NCBI GenBank assembly: GCA_964423615.1
Contig: CAYRFQ010000179.1
Location: forward strand, 1 to 7,972
Length of the DNA stretch: 7,972 nt
Source: CAYRFQ01 sp964423615
GTDB lineage: Bacteria; Planctomycetota; Planctomycetia; Gemmatales; Gemmataceae
Direction of reading: 5' to 3'
Made by a program: the position numbers and the translations under genes. Positions 1-6,199 of this stretch are shown here, piece after piece (positions within the stretch are counted from its first letter, which is position 1; every line of letters begins with the position of its first letter). Under the pieces are notes generated by a model. It made no database searches. It was not told the DNA's origin and saw nothing but the letters and a program-made list of their open reading frames with translations.

Positions 1-138
1 GGGCCTGTTCTTTACCCTGCCGCGGCCAGCTCAAAAGTGCAAAACTCTAGTCAGAGTACCAACGGAATTGCAACGTCTGAGTTTTGGTTACGGCTCAATG
101 GACCGAATCGGAAAGTGTACCTCGTCCGTTTCCGGTAA
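1..138 (+). CDS. Possible 3' end of an upstream gene (partial, uncertain)
   Basis: Reading frame 1 is open from the left edge to a TAA at 136-138, giving 45 residues that end in a strand-like tail (WLRLNGPNRKVYLVRFR). I do not recognise the family. Frame 2 is also open, to a TAA at 161-163, so openness alone does not decide between them. Third-position GC is about half in both frames, so codon use does not help either. Frame 1 is preferred only because its end looks more like a protein. All three minus-strand frames hit stops before position 50, so a minus-strand gene is unlikely to enter from the left. The stretch may equally be non-coding. Confidence 0.2.
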   Translation, partial: GPVLYPAAASSKVQNSSQSTNGIATSEFWLRLNGPNRKVYLVRFR

Positions 139-313
139 TGGGGCCATTTTCATGGTTCGTTAATGTATTGCCTTGGTAGCATTGTTATTGTCAACAATCG
201 GCCAGGATCTCTGTGGCTTTGCCCTTTTTTCACGCCGCACTCGGCGAGTTGGTCACTTGCTACAAAAGTGTTAGAACCCAACCCTCTGGCAATCAAACCC
301 CAAAATCCGCATA

Positions 314-353
314 GCACGCCCAGCGAGTGAGGAACGAACTCGCTATGGTGTGC
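314..353 (+). promoter_or_regulatory. Leader hairpin 24 bases before the heme-protein start
   Basis: AGCGAGT (322-328) pairs perfectly with ACTCGCT (338-344) around a 9-base loop. Beyond a small internal loop (C321 against A345-T346), GCACGCC (314-320) pairs with GGTGTGC (347-353) with one G-T wobble, for 14 pairs in total. The stem stops before the Shine-Dalgarno sequence at 368-371, so it leaves the ribosome site free. It could stabilise the mRNA, bind a regulator, or be a copy of a dispersed palindromic repeat. The structure is seen; its role is inferred. Confidence 0.4.
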
Positions 354-367
354 CGGAAACTATAACC

Positions 368-371
368 GGAG
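368..371 (+). promoter_or_regulatory. Shine-Dalgarno site of the heme-protein gene
   Basis: GGAG lies six bases before the ATG at 378. It supports that start, which also places a complete signal peptide at the N-terminus. Confidence 0.6.
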
Positions 372-377
372 ACGAAG

Positions 378-3300
378 ATGACCGGAATCGTTGGTTTAGC
401 GAAGGGGATTTGCAGACTCCTTTTCGTCGTTATTTTGTTCCTTCTCCCCCTCTCGGCATCGGCTGGGCCACAACGTTTGAAAGTGTTGTTCCTCGGTGAC
501 GAACGCCACCACCAACCTCGCGAGCGATTGGCGGACATCCTCCCTTTCCTCGCGAAGTCCGGAATGGATGTGGCCTACACCGATGATTTGGACGATCTGA
601 ACGAGAAGAATTTGTCGCGTTACGATGCCTTGGTCATCTACGCCAACCATCCGAAGATCCTCCCGAGCCAAGAAAAGGCGTTGATCCAATACGTCGAAGG
701 CGGCAAAGGGCTCGTGGCTCTCCATTGTGCGTCGTACTGTTTTCTCAATTCACCCAAGTATGTCAAGTTGGTCGGCGGTCAATTTCTCAGGCACGGTTCC
801 GGCGTCTTTGCGCCAAAGATCGCCAAGAAAAAACATCCAGCGTTGCGCAGCGTGAACGAATTCTCGGCTTGGGACGAAACCTATTCACACCATCGGCTCA
901 CGGACGATCGTGACGTGTTGATGTACCGAACGACGAACGGCAAACCCGAACCCTGGACTTGGGTCCGCACGCAAGGAAAAGGCCGCGTGTTTTACACCGC
1001 GTCGGGACACGATTCCCGAGTCTTTCGCCAACCGGAATTCCAAAAGTTGGTCGCCCAGGGAATACGCTGGGCCAGCGGAAACGCGGCTTTTCACTACGAA
1101 ACCAAACCGTTCGAACGGATTCCCGGTGAAGTGCCCGATTATCTCGGGGCCAGGAAGGGAAAAGGAGATCGACAAAACACCATCCAGGCTCCGGTCCCTC
1201 CGGCAGAGTCGATCAAACACATCAGCGTTCCCGGTGGTTTCCGGGCCGAACTGTTCGCGTCCGAACCAAATATCGTCAATCCGATTTGCATCAACTGGGA
1301 CAAGAAGGGCCGGGCGTGGATCGTCGAATCGGTCGACTACCCCAACAACCGCCAACCGCTCGGCCAGGGAAACGACCGGATCACCATTTGCGAAGACACC
1401 AACGGTGACGGCAAGGCCGACAAGTTCACTGTCTTTGCCGACAAGCTCAGCATTCCGACGAGCATCGTTCACGCCAAAGGGGGACTCATCGTCGCACAAG
1501 CCCCGTATGTCCTCTTTCTGAAAGACACCGACGGTGACGACAAAGCCGACGTACGGAAAATTTTGTTCCGCGGTTTCGGTACGTTCGACACCCATGCCGG
1601 ACCGAGCAACCTTCGGCTCGGTCTCGACAACTGGATTTATGGAACCGTGGGGTACTCCGCGTTCAATGGCACCGTAGGCGGAAAACGACATCGCTTCCGT
1701 CAAGGGATTTTCCGATTCCAGGCGGACGGTTCCGAACTGGAATTCTTGACTTCGTCCTCGAACAACACGTGGGGACTCGGGATCGGCGAGAAGGGCGAGA
1801 TTTTCTACTCGACGGCCAACGGAGAACACTCTTCGTACCTGGGGATTCCGAATCGGAACTTCGAATCGGTTCGTGGGTGGTTTGCCAAGGGTAACAACCG
1901 CATGGCCGACCACAGTAAGATGCACCCGATCACACGCATCCGGCAAGTCGACTTCTTTGGAGGCTTCACGGCGGCAGCCGGTCACGCAGTGTATACCGCA
2001 CGACACTTCCCGAAACCGTTTTGGAACCGAGTGGCTTTCGTTTGTGAGCCGACGGGTCACCTGGTTCACATGTGCCTTCTGGAAAAAAAGGGAACGAATT
2101 TCGTGAGCCGCGATCGGTTCAACTTGTTTGCAAGTACCGACGAGTGGACCGCTCCCATTGCTGCCGAAGTCGGTCCGGATGGTGCGGTATGGGTTCTCGA
2201 CTGGTACAACTTCATCGTCCAACACAACCCGACTCCGCGTGGGTTCCAGACGGGAAAAGGGAATGCCTACGTCACAAAACTCCGCGACAAGAGCCACGGG
2301 CGAATTTACCGGATCGTGAACACGACGGCGAAACCAAGCCAATCGCACGACTTGACGAAAGCGACTCCCCAAGACCTCGTCGGAGCCTTGAAAAGCGACA
2401 ACATGTTTTGGCGTCTCCACGCCCAATGGGAACTCGTCGCTCGTGGGAAAACCGATGTGATTCCCGACCTGAGGAAACTCATTGCATCGGGCAAAAACAA
2501 CTCAACGGCGGCAATTCACGCCCTCCATACAATCGCTGGACTACAACAGAAAACGGACGATTCCGCGAAAGCACTCCGTCATCCCACACCCGAAACTCGA
2601 AAAGCTGCGATCGATGTTCTTCCGCGGACAGCCGAATCAATTGAGCTGTTGTTGAAAGCGAAAGCACTAACCGACGAAGACGCGATCGTACGCCGACAAG
2701 CGTTGCTTGCTTTGAGCGAAATGCCAACGTCGCTCGATGCCGGGAGGGCGATTTACGCCATGTTGACACGAAAAGAGAATTACGAGGATCGTTGGATACC
2801 TCTGGCGGCTACAAGCGCGGCCGCCAAACACGATGGCGGATTCCTCGTCGCCGCGCTGACCGCAAAGCTCAGGCCGAAAGGGATATTGTCCACAGTGCTG
2901 ATCGTCGCCGAGCACTACGCCCGCGGCAACCCTGGCAACAACGTCGAGGCTGTGGTCTTGGCCCTCAAAGACGCTCAACCGGAGATTGCCAACTCTGTCT
3001 TGAGTGGACTCACCAAAGGATGGCCGAGTAATCAAACGCCCCAACTGAGCAAGAAGGCCTTCGACAGCCTGGTGTCACTTGTTCCAAGGCTGGACGCCGC
3101 GGGACAAATCCAACTGATTTCGTTGGGCCGTCGGTGGCGACTCGAAAAGGCGTTCTCCAAAGTCCTCGGAACACTCCGCGAGCGTTGGATCGAAACGGTC
3201 GGCAACACCGAACGGAAAGATACCGACAGGCTCGATGCGGCGCGTAAACTCGCTCAGATCAATCCGGATGACGAAACCATCGCGACGATTCTGCAACAAG

Positions 3301-4637
3301 CCAACGTGAAAGCCTCTCCAGAATTCTCGCTCCAAATCCTTGGAACGATCGAGGAGGCAGACTCAGACGCCGTGGCCCAAGGTGTTTTGGGTCAGTGGGG
3401 AACGTGGACTCCACGCCTCCGACAGAAAGGCATCCAAATTCTGTTGCGACGTCCCGAATGGACAAAAGCTCTCCTCACGGCGATCGAAAAGGGACAGGTT
3501 CCCAGCAGCGATCTTGGGGTCGTCGAAACCGGGCGATTGGCGAAATATCCGGATCGCCAAATCGCCCGGCTGGCCCAGAAAATACTCGCCCAGGGTGGGC
3601 GGCTGCCTGATCCCGACCGTCAAACGATTTTGGAGACGTTGATTCCGCTCACCAAAAAGACCGGTGATGTCGCTAGAGGTCGGGAAATCTTCAAGAAGAA
3701 CTGCGCGAAGTGTCACCGACACGGAAACATGGGTGAGAAGGTTGGTCCGGAATTGACTGGATTTATGGCCCACCCGAAAGACAAAATCTTGACCGAGATC
3801 ATCGACCCGAACCGATCCGTCGAAGGAAACTTCCGACAGTACAACGTGTTGACCAAGCGTGGCCAGGTGCTTCAAGGATTGCTCGCAGGAGAAACCCAGA
3901 CCGCCATCGAGTTGGTCGATAGTGAAGCGAAAAAGAAGGTCGTCTTGCGTGAAGACATCCGGAAAATGATCGCCGACCGCACTTCGATCATGCCTGTCGG
4001 TTTCGAGAAGCAACTCTCGAAGGCCGACTTCGTCGACCTCCTGGAATTCCTCACTGCGAAAGGAAAGTTCGTTCCGCTGCCGCTCGAGAAGTACGCCACG
4101 ATCGTGAGCACTCAGGGGATGTTCTTCAACAAGTCTTCAACGACCGAACGCTTGATCTTCCGAGATTGGGGACCCAAGACGACTTTCGGTGTGCCGTTCC
4201 AACTCGTCGATCCGAAAGGGACGAAGGTCAACAACGTCATCTTGCTGCACTCACCCAACGGCAACATCGCTCCGAAGATGCCGAAATCGGTACGTATCCC
4301 GTGTAACACCGAGGCACAGGCGATCCACTTGTTGAGCGGCGTGAGTGGTTGGGGATATCCGTACGGTCGGCAAAAGAGTGTCGCGATGATCGTGCGGCTT
4401 CATTACGCCGACGGAAAGAAGGAAGACCACAAACTTCTCAATGGCGTCCACTTCGCGGACTATATTCGTGTGGTCAATGTTCCCGAGTCCAAACTCGCGT
4501 TTCGACTTCGTTCGCAGCAGATTCGCTATCTCGCTGTCCGGCCGAACCGCACGGCCGTCATTCGCGACATCGAGTTTGTGGATGGCGATCCGAGTGCGCC
4601 AATCGTCATGGCGGTGACGGTGGAACGCGAGGATTGA
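378..4637 (+). CDS. Exported PVC-type heme-binding protein: ThuA-like, beta-propeller, HEAT and cytochrome-c domains
   Basis: This 1419-residue secreted protein is probably a periplasmic c-type cytochrome-linked oxidoreductase; its substrate is unknown. A signal peptide (hydrophobic core at about 14-25, likely cleavage ASA|G after residue 29) is followed by a ThuA-like, class-I-amidotransferase-type fold at about 34-237, with ALHC at 114-117 and a WTWV...GKGRVFY segment. Residues about 282-655 match the planctomycete 'membrane-bound dehydrogenase' beta-propeller. They include two Asp-rich, possibly calcium-binding loops, DTNGDGKAD (340-348) and DTDGDDKAD (383-391), and a typical DWYNF...HNP segment. 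Residues about 662-1060 are HEAT-like helices. The heme site is CAKCH (1109-1113), with Met1205 in SIMP a plausible distal ligand. Residues 1239-1419 form a beta-rich, galactose-binding-like end. ThuA-family members are linked to sugar metabolism, so a carbohydrate substrate is possible but inferred. It appears to be transcribed alone. Confidence 0.9.
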   Translation: MTGIVGLAKGICRLLFVVILFLLPLSASAGPQRLKVLFLGDERHHQPRERLADILPFLAKSGMDVAYTDDLDDLNEKNLSRYDALVIYANHPKILPSQEKALIQYVEGGKGLVALHCASYCFLNSPKYVKLVGGQFLRHGSGVFAPKIAKKKHPALRSVNEFSAWDETYSHHRLTDDRDVLMYRTTNGKPEPWTWVRTQGKGRVFYTASGHDSRVFRQPEFQKLVAQGIRWASGNAAFHYETKPFERIPGEVPDYLGARKGKGDRQNTIQAPVPPAESIKHISVPGGFRAELFASEPNIVNPICINWDKKGRAWIVESVDYPNNRQPLGQGNDRITICEDTNGDGKADKFTVFADKLSIPTSIVHAKGGLIVAQAPYVLFLKDTDGDDKADVRKILFRGFGTFDTHAGPSNLRLGLDNWIYGTVGYSAFNGTVGGKRHRFRQGIFRFQADGSELEFLTSSSNNTWGLGIGEKGEIFYSTANGEHSSYLGIPNRNFESVRGWFAKGNNRMADHSKMHPITRIRQVDFFGGFTAAAGHAVYTARHFPKPFWNRVAFVCEPTGHLVHMCLLEKKGTNFVSRDRFNLFASTDEWTAPIAAEVGPDGAVWVLDWYNFIVQHNPTPRGFQTGKGNAYVTKLRDKSHGRIYRIVNTTAKPSQSHDLTKATPQDLVGALKSDNMFWRLHAQWELVARGKTDVIPDLRKLIASGKNNSTAAIHALHTIAGLQQKTDDSAKALRHPTPETRKAAIDVLPRTAESIELLLKAKALTDEDAIVRRQALLALSEMPTSLDAGRAIYAMLTRKENYEDRWIPLAATSAAAKHDGGFLVAALTAKLRPKGILSTVLIVAEHYARGNPGNNVEAVVLALKDAQPEIANSVLSGLTKGWPSNQTPQLSKKAFDSLVSLVPRLDAAGQIQLISLGRRWRLEKAFSKVLGTLRERWIETVGNTERKDTDRLDAARKLAQINPDDETIATILQQANVKASPEFSLQILGTIEEADSDAVAQGVLGQWGTWTPRLRQKGIQILLRRPEWTKALLTAIEKGQVPSSDLGVVETGRLAKYPDRQIARLAQKILAQGGRLPDPDRQTILETLIPLTKKTGDVARGREIFKKNCAKCHRHGNMGEKVGPELTGFMAHPKDKILTEIIDPNRSVEGNFRQYNVLTKRGQVLQGLLAGETQTAIELVDSEAKKKVVLREDIRKMIADRTSIMPVGFEKQLSKADFVDLLEFLTAKGKFVPLPLEKYATIVSTQGMFFNKSSTTERLIFRDWGPKTTFGVPFQLVDPKGTKVNNVILLHSPNGNIAPKMPKSVRIPCNTEAQAIHLLSGVSGWGYPYGRQKSVAMIVRLHYADGKKEDHKLLNGVHFADYIRVVNVPESKLAFRLRSQQIRYLAVRPNRTAVIRDIEFVDGDPSAPIVMAVTVERED
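3529..3569 (+). repeat. Inverted repeat inside the heme-protein coding region
   Basis: CCGGGCGATT (3529-3538) and GGCG (3539-3542) pair with CGCC (3555-3558) and AATCGCCCGG (3560-3569), with A3559 bulged. This gives a 14-bp stem. The 12-base loop ends in the palindrome ATCCGGAT (3547-3554). The site encodes the helical segment shortly before the cytochrome domain. The pairing is seen; any effect on translation or mRNA stability is speculation. Confidence 0.4.
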
Positions 4638-4667
4638 ACTCGAGAGAAACGCATCGTATCCTGATAT

Positions 4668-4731
4668 CCTTCTCCCTGTAATCGTGGCGAAGGACTTCGA
4701 CCTTCCTCGCCTCTAATCGAGGCGAGGGAAG
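4668..4731 (+). repeat. Two tandem related hairpins after the heme-protein gene
   Basis: Hairpin one pairs CCTTCTCC (4668-4675) with GGCGAAGG (4686-4693), with one mismatch. Hairpin two pairs CTTCCTCGCCTC (4702-4713) with GAGGCGAGG (4719-4727) and GAAG, one G bulged. It has a 5-base loop and about 12 pairs. The two units are diverged copies: 14 of 16 bases match between 4679-4694 and 4714-4729, a 35-base period. A third, mutually exclusive stem is possible between 4686-4693 and 4701-4711. Starting 31 bases after the stop codon, they suit a 3' mRNA end. Neither strand has a T-run after the stem, so an ordinary intrinsic terminator is not supported. A REP-like repeat or RNA-stabilising element fits better. 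Confidence 0.45.
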
Positions 4732-4796
4732 AAAACACCTCTACACTCGACTGCACAACGCTCTTGTGGGAAACCCATTGAGAACTGCGCGGCTAA

Positions 4797-4863
4797 AGTA
4801 GCAGGCACGCCGAGTGTACCGGGGCCAGGCCCTCTGAAGAAGCGGACGGCACACCGGGTGTCT
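4797..4863. repeat. REP-like palindromic intergenic repeat
   Basis: The segment begins AAGTAGCAGGCAC and contains three short palindromes in 60 bases. They are an imperfect stem GGCACGC/GTGTACC (4804-4820), GGGCC-A-GGCCC (4822-4832) and ACACC-G-GGTGT (4851-4861). The first and third both carry a GGCAC motif facing a GTGT motif. From memory, short palindromes starting GTAGCAGGCAC recur between genes in planctomycete genomes. That is recollection, not a search result. Only one copy lies in this window, so the dispersed nature is unproven. Confidence 0.4.
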
Positions 4864-4956
4864 CTATTCTTCCAAAATCGAGAGGAGCACCAGCTCCTTT
4901 TCCCTTTCTCACCTCATTTTCCTTGCCACGTTTCCTACTCCCTCAAAGGCACCTCC

Positions 4957-4985
4957 TTGACGATCCGAAACACCCGGGCGACAAT
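4957..4985 (+). promoter_or_regulatory. Candidate sigma-70-type promoter of trpA
   Basis: TTGACG (4957-4962, 5 of 6 consensus bases) is followed after exactly 17 bases by GACAAT (4980-4985, 4 of 6). Transcription would begin near 4992 and leave a leader of about 34 bases before the ATG at 5026. That leader is too short for a leader-peptide attenuator. The match is moderate and planctomycete promoters are poorly defined. Confidence 0.35.
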
Positions 4986-5025
4986 AGCCTTTCAATCCTC
5001 TTTTTCCATTGCCGTGGTGATCGTC

Positions 5026-5826
5026 ATGAACCCGATCGATTCCGTATTCGAAAAGCTCCGAAAAGAAAACAAGAAAGCGTTCATTCCGTTCGTGACGGCG
5101 GGCGACCCAGATCTGGAAACGACTGGCCGGTTGATCCAAGAACTTGCCAACCGAGGCGCCAATATCATCGAAGTTGGCTTTCCCTACAGCGATCCGATTG
5201 CCGATGGTAGTGTCATTCAGGCTTCCTATACCCGAGCCCTGAATGGGGGAATCCATCTGGAGGCCATTTTCGAAGCTGTCAACCAATGGACGCAAACGCT
5301 GGACGTTCCTTTGGTGGGGATGGTTTCCTACACCCTCGTTCACAGGCGTTCGCCGGACAAATTTTTGGGCTCGGCGACCGCAGCCGGGTTTGCCGGTGCC
5401 ATCATTCCTGACCTGCCGTTCGAAGAGTCGACGGCGTTACGTGAGCTATGCCAGAAACGGGACTTCAAGCTCATCCAACTCGTTACGCCAACCACAGCAC
5501 AACAACGCGCGACACAAATTGCCCAAGCTTCGACGGGCTTTCTTTACTGCGTGAGCGTTGCCGGCATCACGGGCGAACGCGACAGGCTCCCTCCGGAGTT
5601 GCTCGAACAGCTTGCCTGGCTTCGCACACAGACGAACCTTCCGTTGTGCGTGGGATTTGGCGTGAGCCAACCGGACCACGTCCGGATGCTTCGAGGCGAC
5701 GCCGATGGGGTGATCGTCGGCAGCGCCATCGTTCGCCGCCTGGAAGACACCTCTCGCTCCTCCGAAGAGATCATCGCCGAAGTCGGGAATTACGTCGCAA
5801 CCTTGGTGGAGGCCTTAAACGGGTGA
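5026..5826 (+). CDS. trpA: Tryptophan synthase alpha chain
   Basis: This 266-residue TIM-barrel protein is a normal length for TrpA. It cleaves indole-3-glycerol phosphate to indole and glyceraldehyde 3-phosphate, passing indole to TrpB in the last steps of tryptophan synthesis in the cytoplasm. The two catalytic acids of the family fall at their usual numbers, Glu49 (NIIEVGFP) and Asp60 (SDPIADG). The mobile loop VAGITGER is at 178-185, and phosphate-binding glycines are in VGFGVS (209-214) and DGVIVGSA (227-234). Position 62 is Ser where this loop commonly has Pro. The ATG at 5026 was chosen because it restores the usual N-terminus and has GGTGA (5016-5020) five bases ahead. GTG codons at 5014 and 5017 are less likely alternatives. 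No trpB or other trp gene is adjacent, so its partner must be encoded elsewhere. Confidence 0.95.
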   Translation: MNPIDSVFEKLRKENKKAFIPFVTAGDPDLETTGRLIQELANRGANIIEVGFPYSDPIADGSVIQASYTRALNGGIHLEAIFEAVNQWTQTLDVPLVGMVSYTLVHRRSPDKFLGSATAAGFAGAIIPDLPFEESTALRELCQKRDFKLIQLVTPTTAQQRATQIAQASTGFLYCVSVAGITGERDRLPPELLEQLAWLRTQTNLPLCVGFGVSQPDHVRMLRGDADGVIVGSAIVRRLEDTSRSSEEIIAEVGNYVATLVEALNG

Positions 5827-5827
5827 A

Positions 5828-5858
5828 TGTGAAGTTTTTGTGAAGAGGACTGTATAGT
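5828..5858 (+). promoter_or_regulatory. Pho-box-like direct repeat with a -10 box
   Basis: TGTGAAG occurs at 5828-5834 and again, identically, at 5839-5845, separated by TTTT. The result is an exact 11-base period. Seven bases later comes TATAGT (5853-5858), which matches the -10 consensus at 5 of 6 positions. No -35 box is visible. Two 7-bp direct repeats with a 4-bp AT-rich spacer just ahead of a -10 is the layout bound by PhoB/OmpR-type response regulators. The sequence TGTGAAG itself differs from the enteric TGTCATA. It would drive the kinase gene with a leader of about 335 bases. Function is inferred. Confidence 0.35.
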
Positions 5859-5873
5859 TCCACTTTTATGCTC

Positions 5874-5890
5874 TCAAGTCATTTTCTTGA
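5874..5890 (+). repeat. Short inverted repeat after trpA
   Basis: TCAAG (5874-5878) and CTTGA (5886-5890) are perfect complements around a 7-base, mostly AT loop. With five pairs and no following T-run it is a weak hairpin, possibly chance. Confidence 0.2.
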
Positions 5891-5988
5891 CCCATACTTA
5901 ATCTAGACTCGTGTTTGACTTTCCTACCCGTCAGCCACGTGATGCAGAAACAATAGCTTGCGTTCTCGCGATGACCTGGTTTCCGGTG

Positions 5989-6004
5989 ACAACGCTCACG
6001 TTGT
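5989..6004. promoter_or_regulatory. Inverted repeat, kinase upstream region (first of three)
   Basis: ACAACG and CGTTGT are perfect 6-bp complements around CTCA. The 16-base size suits a dimeric DNA-binding protein. It could also form a short RNA hairpin if transcribed. Confidence 0.3.
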
Positions 6005-6012
6005 TTGTCGTG

Positions 6013-6025
6013 GACTAGGCTAGTC
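6013..6025. promoter_or_regulatory. Odd-symmetry palindrome, kinase upstream region (second of three)
   Basis: GACTAG-G-CTAGTC is a perfect 13-base palindrome around a single central G. The loop is too short for an RNA hairpin with full pairing, so a protein-binding operator is the more natural reading. Its presence also argues against coding use of this stretch. Confidence 0.35.
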
Positions 6026-6033
6026 ATTTTGTA

Positions 6034-6055
6034 TTTTCCCTCTGCGTGGGGAAAA
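6034..6055 (+). promoter_or_regulatory. Hairpin in the kinase leader (third of three)
   Basis: TTTTCCC (6034-6040) pairs perfectly with GGGAAAA (6049-6055) around an 8-base loop. There is no following T-run (next bases CGTAAG), so it is not a simple terminator on the plus strand. Confidence 0.3.
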
Positions 6056-6199
6056 CGTAAGCTATGCTACCTCAGTAGTCACCCTGGGACTCGCCCCTGG
6101 TCAAATCGACGTTGGCGAGGGAAGGTATTCCGCACGCCGGTTGAGGTCGGGGAAAGTGTTTCCTACCGAGAAACCGATCCTACATTCCAGGCCCCGAAC

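Larger units (their letters stand above)
139..377. other. Intergenic leader region upstream of the heme-protein gene
   Basis: No convincing gene is seen here. It holds a 6-bp inverted repeat ATTGTT/AACAAT with a 6-base spacer (181-198). A weak stem GCCA/TGGC (201-217) is followed by a C-and-T run ending in six Ts (225-230), which could be a poor terminator for an upstream gene. A GC-rich mini-hairpin CGCCG-CACT-CGGCG lies at 233-246. The best -35/-10 pair I can find, TTGGTC (249-254) with TAGAAC (272-277) at 17-base spacing, matches only 3 and 4 of 6 consensus positions. I therefore do not call a promoter. Confidence 0.5.
4638..5025. other. Intergenic region between the heme-protein gene and trpA
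   Basis: This 388-base gap contains, in order, the tandem hairpins, a palindromic REP-like segment, a pyrimidine-rich stretch (about 4890-4935) and a candidate promoter for trpA. An in-frame GTG at 4858 would extend trpA by 56 residues, but that stretch shows no family resemblance and overlaps the repeat. I therefore treat it as non-coding. Confidence 0.6.
5827..6199. other. Intergenic region between trpA and the kinase gene
   Basis: This 373-base gap holds no recognisable gene. It contains a spaced direct repeat with a TATAGT box near the trpA stop and a small inverted repeat at 5874-5890. Three further inverted repeats lie at 5989-6055. The kinase frame is open back to a TTG at 6005, but those codons show no similarity to kinase N-termini and overlap two of the inverted repeats. 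No clear terminator for trpA was found. Confidence 0.55.

Noticed and set aside
201..230. Intrinsic terminator for an upstream gene
   Set aside because: The stem is only four strong pairs, and four bases (GCCC) interrupt the T-rich run. It is too weak to call.
233..246. GC-rich mini-hairpin CGCCG-CACT-CGGCG
   Set aside because: The T-run lies before it rather than after it on the plus strand, and there is no T-run after it on the minus strand, so it cannot act as a standard terminator. A five-bp stem may be chance.
885..2426. A 513-codon open frame on the minus strand
   Set aside because: It lies wholly inside the heme-protein gene, and its translation shows no domain or motif. The plus-strand frame has clear family signatures over the same bases, so this is an antisense shadow.
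3363..4013. A 216-codon open frame on the minus strand
   Set aside because: It is antisense to the HEAT and cytochrome region, including the codons of the CxxCH motif, and shows no recognisable features of its own.
4858..5025. GTG-initiated 56-residue extension of TrpA
   Set aside because: TrpA normally starts close to the residue encoded at 5026. The extension overlaps a palindromic repeat and the candidate promoter, and has no targeting-signal logic.
5887..5920. TTGACC (5887-5892) and TTGACT (5915-5920) as -35 boxes for the kinase
   Set aside because: At 16-18 bases downstream of either, no hexamer resembles TATAAT, so no promoter can be supported from them.
6005..6199. TTG-initiated 65-residue N-terminal extension of the kinase
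   Set aside because: The added residues do not resemble kinase N-termini and include many Arg and Trp residues. The stretch also contains two inverted repeats. The ATG at 6200 gives the usual module length.
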